Positions 56,731-64,000 of a stretch of DNA of 64,000 nucleotides are shown piece after piece. The notes below the pieces were generated by a model. It did not search any database. It was given only the letters and a program-made list of their open reading frames with translations, and was not told the origin of the DNA. Within the stretch, counting starts at the first letter, position 1, and every line of letters starts with the position of its first letter. Source of the DNA: Tetrapyrgos nigripes (Eukaryota > Basidiomycota > Agaricomycetes > Agaricales > Campanellaceae); assembly GCA_013368315.1 (NCBI GenBank), contig JAACJM010000119.1, positions 124,001-188,000 on the forward strand, written 5' to 3'. A program made the position numbers and the translations under genes.

Positions 56731-59120
56731 ATGGGTAACATACAGAATAATCAATACCGGCGTAGGAATCAACAAAACAGATCCGAAAAGCAACAGGAAG
56801 CACTTGCAAGAGCCCGAGCTAACCATTACAACAAAGAAAATGGTACCACTACATCACTAGACACCGTTCAACCCTCCTCCACTCCCTCTCCAGCTTCTCA
56901 GCGAGTACCACTGAGGCCTAACCCTGTTCAATGGCAAAAAGTATGAGTCAGCAGCAAGACAAGCGCTCAACTTCGAGAGTACAAAATGTAGTAATCGCCA
57001 ACTGCGAGCAGACAAACAACTCTTGAAGAAAGAAAATCTCTTGCTCAAGGAGGGGCAACTGCAGATGTTGGAAACAGAGTTGAGGAAAAAAGATGACAAC
57101 TATCGAGGTGCTAGAAAGAAGCTATTAGAGAGGATCGAGGAAGGAAAGCAGATGGCATACCTTTATAGTGACCAGTGCCAGGCTCTTCGGGAAGAGGTAT
57201 ATGCCTTGGCACACAAAGCTGAGAAGCTAGACTGACTACGACTACATGCAGTTGCTCGCGAACGAACTGTTAATGCTGTTAATCGAAGGCGAGGGAAAGG
57301 TCAAGCAGGAGCTTATTCCACCAAGTGCCGAGAGAGATGATTTCAGCTGGCTGCTCGAGAGCAAAAGTTGGGAAACTTATGAAAATAATAGACCGCACCT
57401 TTGGTATCCAGCTTGACTTCAACATCAGCCGACGTACAGTTTCTAGAATTGTGCTTGAGGGCGGAGTTGCTGCAAAGATAGAGTTAGGCTACGAAATCTT
57501 AAACACTAAAGGTGAGATCTCACTGTTGGCCACTCCAAGCTTGTATACTAATGATGGCCTCAAGGTGCAACCATTAGTCAAGACAGTACATCGCACAGGA
57601 AACAAAACTACGAGGCCAAACATGGTGTCATCCACTCAACCAACTATGACGAAAACAGTCTCTTGAAGCCACGTGTTCGATTTTTTTGCCTCTCATCACC
57701 CAACAACCACACAAGCGAAGGCTCAGTCAACTCATGGAAGGAACTCCTCATCAAGTTGGAGGATGTCTTCAACCGCAGTCCACTTGCCCAACGTCTAAAC
57801 CGCCAGTTCACAATACTTGATTTCCTGCGCGTTCTGAAGGGAATGAGTGGTGACCATGCAAATAAAAGGCGACTGCAGAAGGGATATGGGAGTGGAAAAA
57901 GGATGAATTGGTTGCTGAGCTGGGCATGAAGAAGCTTGGTCAAATGCAAATACAATTTGGGGATTTGGTTCTTTACCTGGCATCCTGGAATGCAAAGAAG
58001 GTCGAGGAGGCTGGTGGATATGATGCATGGGAGGCTCTACCAGCTCTTGAAAAGGCAGAGAGGGACAATGCATTGATGAATGAGATTTTGAAGGACCTGG
58101 GACAAGCGGAGTACAACAAGTTGTCAGCCAGTGATAAAAGGGAACTGGACCTATTTATATGGGCAGGGTGTTGCATGCATAAAGACCAAAACAGTTTCAA
58201 AGGAGGGAACACAGAGATGATGGCTAGATGGGAGAAACTTGGGGTTGACGCACCTATTCTTCTCGCAAATAAATCAAACACCGCTATTCTTATCAAGGTT
58301 TTGGAGCCTGGAAAAGACTTCGACAAGCTTTCTGAAATCGAACGAAAGGCTTTTGAGGAGTCAGCGCGTGGAGGAGCAAAGGCTATGGACTTGGCTGGGG
58401 CTCTGTTTGAGAACAAGGATGAGAAGAAGGGACAAGGCGACTTACATGTCAATGCATTTGGACAGCGATTTCCAGGAACAAATAAAACACGTTTTGGAAG
58501 CCATGGGGACACTGCCTGTCATGTCATACGCAATCTGCCAGGCTATGTTGAGTTCATGAAGACGTTACCTTACAGCAAAAGCAACGTGTCCCAGACAAAC
58601 ATCAAAAAAAAACCTTCTTCAGGCGCTCCAGGACCCAGCCACCATTACCGAGCTATGTGCAATGGTCTTGTACAGAAACATGATCTCTAAGCCATACATG
58701 GATGTCGTCCATGGCTCTGGAATTGAGGAAACGAACGTGTTAGAACTTGGATCCCTTCACACAGAAGTTTTGACACATATACGTACCCTCATTGAAGATC
58801 CCGAACTCTTGTTTGGGGATGACACATCTTATGCGACAGCAACTCTGGATGGAAAGGAATGGGATGATAAAGAAGCTGTTAATACAGTCTTTCAGCTAGC
58901 CAAAACGTTGCCTTACCTCAAACCTATCACTCTTGCTTTTCTGCGTGGTTCCTTGACAACTTGGACACGGTTCTCCTCTGAATTTGCTCCAGGTGGTTTG
59001 ATTGATGAAGCGAGTGCTGAAGAGCGTGGGCTTTGGTAAAGCTTACCTGCTTGAAGGAACTTTCTGAAGACTTGCCAATTTACCTGCTCTTAGCACCGTG
59101 CAAGCGTTTGAATCTTTTGG
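56731..59120 (+). pseudogene. Broken member of an uncharacterised repeated Agaricomycete family (coiled coil + HTH-like + conserved core)
   Basis: Successive frames read one protein with at least four frameshifts and one internal stop: MGNIQNNQYRRRNQQNRSEK; a Lys/Glu-rich coiled coil (LLKKENLLLKEGQLQMLETE); an HTH-like block FNISRRTVSRIVLEGGVAAK; EDVFNRSPLAQRLNRQFTIL; KGMSGDHANKRRLQKG; DLFIWAGCCMHKDQNSFKGG; NTEMMARWEKLGV; KKGQGDLHVNAF; TRFGSHGDTACHV; then LAFLRGSLTTWTRFSSEFAP and GGLIDEAS. The longest piece is 57908-58690. From memory this family is multicopy in Agaricomycetes. A coiled coil, an HTH-like block and conserved Asp/Glu/His positions would fit a transposase, but that is inference. 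Confidence 0.6.
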
Positions 59121-59289
59121 TGGGAGAGAATGATCTGATGCAGCACAAAGATGAGAAGCATTTGTGCAAGTCTCTTCATGCAAAGGCTATGCGTGTTTCA
59201 GGTTTCCAAGTGATGGGTCACTACATAGCTACATAACTCCAGATATTCTTCACACACATTTCCTGCCAACAGCATTTCTTCTCACCATA

Positions 59290-62200
59290 TCAACTCACTC
59301 TTGAACCCAAATGATAAGCAGGATATTGTACTAGCATTTCAACTACTTGAGGAGATGTACCAGTTGCTGGAAGCCCCAGTAGACAAAGATCTGCTCTATC
59401 ATGCTACTTGACACACCATTCACATTTATGGGACTTTGGCATACAATTTCATGGTTCCATTCTTTTGTGTTGATATGAGCCTAAGTGAACAACTTGTTCA
59501 TCTCTGTACTGCCTCCAATATGCTGCTCATTGTGTACCATTATAATGGTGCTGGTACCAAATTCCTCCCCTCCTGCCTTTATCTCAACCTCCAGATCACA
59601 ATTCAGAATGTCCTCTTCTGCATCGCCAAAGCAAAGATTGATACTCCTGATGGCAAAATCTTTATTGCCCACCTTGGAACTGATTGCGAAGAGGGCCATT
59701 TTGCACTTGTTCAGACAGCCACAGGTACAGATTCCAATCCAGACTTGCTTCAATTCAGAGGTCGTTCTGGTGTTTGTGAGGTCAATGTGATCCTTGACAA
59801 GCATCCAGAATGGGATTGCGGCAGCTGTTGCTTGAAACTCCCATCCATCACTCAGGACTCATCTTCCAGGAATATTGTTTCCTACCATGATAATATCAGT
59901 TCCAGATCCTGGAAGGGTGATCTCAGTGTTAAAAATGTTGATATCCATTCTTGTTATGCTACCAGTCACTGGAAAGCACTCAAGGTGCTTCCAGAGGGTC
60001 GGTTCGACTTGAATAATCTACCACTGGATGTTGACATGTTCGCCCCCTTTGGAAAACTGTTGTTCAAGATTCCAGGTGCTCTAGATGACAACAAAGACAC
60101 TGATGATATTGTCAGTCTGACTGGAACAGAGGCATTTGTTGAGGTCAAAGACACCTACTCCCCTGATGATGATATTGAAGATGTGATTGCAGCAGAGCAT
60201 CCCTGTGATGAAGCTTCACCTCAGATCGAGATAAATGGTGTCTCAGTTAAAAAATCTCATGCCATAAATGACATGATGAAGTATAGAGCAGTTTGACATT
60301 CCACTGACCACTTGAAGTGTGTCCAACAACAGCCCTGTTTCAACAAGACAACTATTCTATTGACTGATGATGATTCCAGCCAGGATTGTCTACATATTGG
60401 ATTCCCCATCGCAACACTGGTCAAGTGCAATAATCAATTATTTCTCACTATTGCCCAGATCAGTACTTTGTCTGTTGCATCCAAGAGCACAAGCTTCTTG
60501 ACTATGGAGAATCTGGCCAATGACTCTGCCAAAGTCAGCTATCAGATTCTTCACCTTTCCCCTGCAACAAAATGAACGATCTGTCAGGGAGATATGATTG
60601 GCAGTGGCTTTTGTTGATGGATCAAGTTTGTGATGGGGCTCAGGGATGTTTAGTTCATCCTATCAACCCTGAATTGCTCCTTGAACCAAACGTCCCAGGA
60701 TCTGCAGGTTTTTTGTTTGATGGTGCTGGTTAATGGCATTCACTGCTAGCATCTTTGGTCAACTCACACACACTGACCTTTGCCAGGTTCCAACAGTCAA
60801 GGTCAACGATTATTTTCCATATTGCTGAGAAGGTATGTTTTAAATGCTGATCGTGCTCAGTGTATGACTCCTTACTGATCAATTGGTCTATAGGCAAAGT
60901 TTGTTTCCTCTGTGAACATGATGATGACAAGCAAATGGCACCATTGGACAACAGCAGTCATTTGTGCACCATATGTGGCCCAAAGTACGTGCTTGAGAAC
61001 TTCCAGAAGTTTGGCAAGCGCATACTAGAGCATATGGCTGCTCATATCCTATGTGATCCTTCTATACAACGTGAAGATCAGCCTCACAGACTGTGTCTCT
61101 GCCCTAATGGCATTTGTGTTATCTATCTTCATAAAGGCAAGGGAAGCAGTGCAAGCATGCAAATAGATATGCAAAAATCATTGTGCATCAACTTGCAGCA
61201 TCTGAGTCAAAAAAATCATCACCCTGCTCCAACGTGCCTGTTAACTGTCCTGTATGCCCTCAGGGTAGTCCCACAGTACTCAGATACTGCTTCAATGAAC
61301 GTATGCACACACGACACCCTGGAAACAAATTCAAGCTCGACTGGACTTTATCAGCATTCGAGGTTTCTGAAATGAAGAAGATATATGCTCAACGTTTCAA
61401 TTCGAACAAAAAGTGTTCATCAAAAAGAAAAAACACACACTGTCAATTTCTGAAGCACACAGCTCTCAGTTAACATTCAGGTATGTTTTATTCTTGATAG
61501 TCAGGTTAACTTACTGTTAACAATTTGACAGACTGGACCAAATTATCAATTCAGATGAAGACTCAGACAATGAACACGATGAGGACTCGGACAATGATTG
61601 TAGCCCTCATACAAGTGGCTCAGAGCTTAAAGAGGTACCTGGAACAGAGGGATACAATGATATTGGTGACGAAGAAGATCATACCCACTCCGAAGTGCTG
61701 CCAGGAGCCACCTTGAATGAGGAAGATCTCAGTACATTTGGATTCACACTGGCTGTAAATTTGTGAATCTGATTATCATCTAAGTTTCTCTGCAAAAGCA
61801 GATGCATTCTATCCTATCAGATGATGAAGAGGAGGATCTACATGCTCAAGAATTACTGAGTTAGTGGATTCAATGCCAACAGGTATGCTACCACTGTATA
61901 TCCATTGTATTACATGTCTCACGGACTATTCTAAACAGGCTCATCAACTCATCAAGCAGAGGAGCAACAGTACTCAGCCCATGATATAGCAACTCGTCTA
62001 CATACACAATCCACACGAGGACAAGTGCAATCAAGCTATGCCTTTGATCTCAGCAACTGTACTTGCAGAAATCCCATCACTCCAGAAGAGAAAAGCGATG
62101 TGCTAATCTCTATTCGTTGCAAAAACTCACAATGCAAGACCAGATGGGCATGTGAATCTTTCAAGTTCAGATTAATCAAAAACTTACCATTTTTCATCTA

Positions 62201-62319
62201 AATAGTTTCACCGGGATGCAGCCTGTCATGCAGGAAATAGAAATGTACCACCAGAGCGTGGACTCAATTGGAAATGCGATTCGTGCCAGGATAATAGCCA
62301 GAAACGACGTAGAATGTAG
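59290..62319 (+). pseudogene. Member of a second uncharacterised repeated family, Cys-rich with C-terminal PHD-like finger
   Basis: It begins SLNPNDKQDIVLAFQLLEEM (about 59300; a TGA lies at 59408-59410), then AYNFMVPFFCVDMSLSEQLV, QNVLFCIAKAKIDTPDGKIF (frame 59436-60296) and FPIATLVKCNNQLFLTIAQI. A Cys-rich block follows at 60860-61375: LCTICGPKYVLENFQKFGKR, RILEHMAAHILCDPS, CLCPNGICVIYLHKGKG and SPCSNVPVNCPVCPQ. Next is an acidic stretch (INSDEDSDNEHDEDSDND, about 61540-61760), then CTCRNPITPEEKSDVLISIR, CKNSQCKTRW, intron 62148-62205, FHRDAACHAG and WKCDSCQDNS, with a stop at 62317-62319. The last part fits a PHD-like zinc finger. That intron's donor is GC, one transition from GT. Stops and frameshifts in the middle suggest a pseudogene, though some may be unrecognised introns. 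Function unknown. Confidence 0.6.
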
Positions 62320-62904
62320 TTGACTAGAGGCCAAAGCCTCTTATCATATCTTATCAAGTTATCTTATCTAATAGATTTGCCTTTTTTGGAAGGAGGGAGG
62401 GTCCCGAACAATCGCTAAATTTTTTTCCGACGGGATGTATAGGACATCCATTCCGCCACCCCCTTGGTAACCGAGGCGTTTTCTTGGCATCACAAGGGTC
62501 GGCAACAAAAAATCTCCCTGGTTGTTCCTCTTTCTCCTAGGGATATGCCTTTCATCGCCTTGGCTACTCCTCACAACGTTCGTAGTATGTACTAGTAGTG
62601 GACGCGTTTGAGAATGAAACGGATGTAGATCGGTTGCTTGGTATGATGAAATTTGAATTGACGTCAATCATGTTGATTTATTTGGACTCTAAGCGACCGA
62701 CCACCTCGGTCTCAGTCTCAGACTCTTTTCCTCCGTCACCAATTGCAAGACTGTGAGGCAGACACTCCTTTGTTCTTTCTTTCGTTCTTTACTGTCCTTT
62801 TTGTGATTGGTTTGGTGGAAGGAAGAGGGTGAGTATTTTTTGAAAAGGAAGAGTAGCGCTTGCTGAGTCCTGACGTTCTTTCCTTTTTGGAAAAAGATCC
62901 AACC
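62320..62904. promoter_or_regulatory. 5' region of the membrane-protein gene
   Basis: No gene is supported in this stretch. It becomes pyrimidine-rich near 62700-62800, as fungal promoters often do, and contains an inverted CCAAT box (ATTGG) at 62806-62810, about 95 bp before the ATG. No TATA box stands out. Promoter function is inferred from position only. Confidence 0.35.
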
Positions 62905-64000
62905 ATGCAAGACACACGACGACATTCCTTTCACTTTCGTTCCTTTCCCTCTCGCTTGCATTCCCGAGCTCTAGTAGCCAAAGCAGTCGACATTCTTCCT
63001 CGAGATGACTCTCCTTCCTCGTCATCGTCATCAACCGACCCCAACGCCGACAACGGCCGCTCGCACAAACTCCTTGTCGTTGGTCTCATTCTTGGGTTCT
63101 TTGGGGTCATTATCATTGGTGTTATACTATATTGGACAAAAAGGATGAATCTAGTAGAGAGAAGAAAGTACATGGAGAGACTCGATGAGCCCCGACCGAC
63201 CACGACCTCGCCTTCTAAACGCCGAGGGTCTCCTTCTAAAATGGAGGCGGAGAGGAAGGAAGGACTTGCTCGGAATGGGTCTACTTCATCTACGTCGTCG
63301 CAACCTCAGACTCAAAATCAACGTGTACCTACTCGCCAAAAATCCCTCGGTCGTTCTCTCTCCACCTCAACCCGCCACCTCCTTCGCTCCGCATCAACAT
63401 CCTCCACCAACCTCCTTAGCTCGTCATCCAACCTTCTTCGTTCCGCTTCATCTTCTTCTACTAATCTCCTGCGTTCAAAAACCTTTGCAAAGGCCAAGGA
63501 GAGTAACTCCCTCGCAGCCAAGATTACCCCGTTTTCCCTAACGGACGGGAATTATGGTTCACATACCAACCTTCCTGGTCAGCTAGACGACCATCTTCGT
63601 GAAGGAACAGGAGGAGGAGACCCCGGCGCCATAGATGGCTACGGCCATGGTCCCCGATTCATCCATACCCCAGGCGAAAACATGCGTATAGCCTCTAGGT
63701 TAGAGAACGGTGTTTGGATGTTTTCGGATCCGAAGAGGACGAGGGGTGGGTTGTTGGGGAATATGGGGAATGAGAGTCAAGTTAGCTTGGTTTCTGGTGG
63801 TCCTCATGTTAGGAGACATACAGCCGATCCGTTCTCGGTTCCTGCAACTCCAATTGACACTGATGGGAACGAAAGAGGCAGTCCGTTTGCTGATCCGCCT
63901 CTTACCTCGTCATCTTCACTACCAAGACAACCTCCAACTGCTGCGAGGAGGCCCACTCTACAGAAGGCTTACTCTTCAAACAACGTCTTGGATGTCCAAC
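62905..64000 (+). CDS. Ser-rich single-pass membrane protein (open paralogue, runs off right edge)
   Basis: The frame opens at ATG 62905 and stays open to the window end (365 codons). Residues 1-54 are basic then Ser/Asp-rich. Residues 55-77 (LLVVGLILGFFGVIIIGVIL core) form one membrane segment with Lys/Arg after it, so the long C-terminal part is probably cytosolic. This part has repeated STSSTNLL/SASSSSTNLLRS motifs (about 150-190), a conserved block DGYGHGPRF..ENMRIASRLENGVW (about 240-270) and many Ser/Pro. I do not know a name for the family. It resembles fungal Ser-rich single-TM proteins of unknown role. It is the undamaged source family of the five truncated copies at 2-34 kb, which lack exactly the N-terminal and membrane part. 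Confidence 0.8.
   Translation, partial: MQDTRRHSFHFRSFPSRLHSRALVAKAVDILPRDDSPSSSSSSTDPNADNGRSHKLLVVGLILGFFGVIIIGVILYWTKRMNLVERRKYMERLDEPRPTTTSPSKRRGSPSKMEAERKEGLARNGSTSSTSSQPQTQNQRVPTRQKSLGRSLSTSTRHLLRSASTSSTNLLSSSSNLLRSASSSSTNLLRSKTFAKAKESNSLAAKITPFSLTDGNYGSHTNLPGQLDDHLREGTGGGDPGAIDGYGHGPRFIHTPGENMRIASRLENGVWMFSDPKRTRGGLLGNMGNESQVSLVSGGPHVRRHTADPFSVPATPIDTDGNERGSPFADPPLTSSSSLPRQPPTAARRPTLQKAYSSNNVLDVQ

Noticed and set aside
63318..63521. Minus-strand frame rich in RRxVEEDxER
   Set aside because: It is the antisense shadow of the Ser-rich repeats of the membrane-protein gene, like the similar plus-strand frames at 4262-4450 and 33764-33961 opposite its pseudogene copies.
1..64000. CRISPR arrays, bacterial operons or phage genes
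   Set aside because: No array of spaced direct repeats was found, and intron-containing genes identify eukaryotic DNA.

Overview
The window looks like nuclear DNA from a basidiomycete fungus, most likely an Agaricomycete. Introns are short (about 42-65 bp, some to 126 bp) with GTAAGT/GTATGT donors and TTTGCAG-type acceptors. The recognisable families are fungal: NB-ARC/TPR NLR-like proteins, a HET domain, F-box/leucine-rich remnants, and repeat families I know as abundant in Agaricomycetes. All family names come from motif reading; no search was run.

Left part (1-39 kb): an array of four NLR-like paralogues, all on the minus strand. They are A (1-782, cut by the window edge), B (6274-9226, one frameshift), C (18773-21611, open) and D (35753-38947, open). 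Each encodes a short N-terminal region from small exons, an NB-ARC NTPase, a helical linker, a stack of near-identical 40-residue TPRs (6, 5 and 8 regular units in B, C and D), and a conserved C-terminus ending CQIV, a possible CaaX prenylation box. Between the paralogues lie five minus-strand, 5'-truncated, frameshifted copies of a serine-rich single-pass membrane protein gene. The open paralogue of that family starts at 62905 on the plus strand and runs off the right edge. Shared spacers and two TIR transposons (12339-13992; a hAT-like element at 14425-15009) complete the duplicated landscape. An unrecognised multi-exon gene (about 27390-28224) and a broken F-box/LRR-like gene (29294-30520) sit between C and D.

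Middle (40-44.5 kb): a HET-domain reading frame is followed directly by a P-loop GTPase. In-phase splice sites allow the two to be one HET-GTPase gene. The locus carries a start-region frameshift, a nonsense codon, a PIF/Harbinger-type element inside an intron and a second TIR element inside a coding exon. Close linkage of NLR-like genes, a HET domain and a GTPase resembles fungal non-self recognition loci.

Right part (44.5-64 kb): gene-poor, transposon-rich DNA. It holds a dead retroelement encoding RNase H upstream of a reverse transcriptase, then broken members of several uncharacterised repeated families, one ending in a PHD-like zinc finger. The open membrane-protein gene follows at the end.
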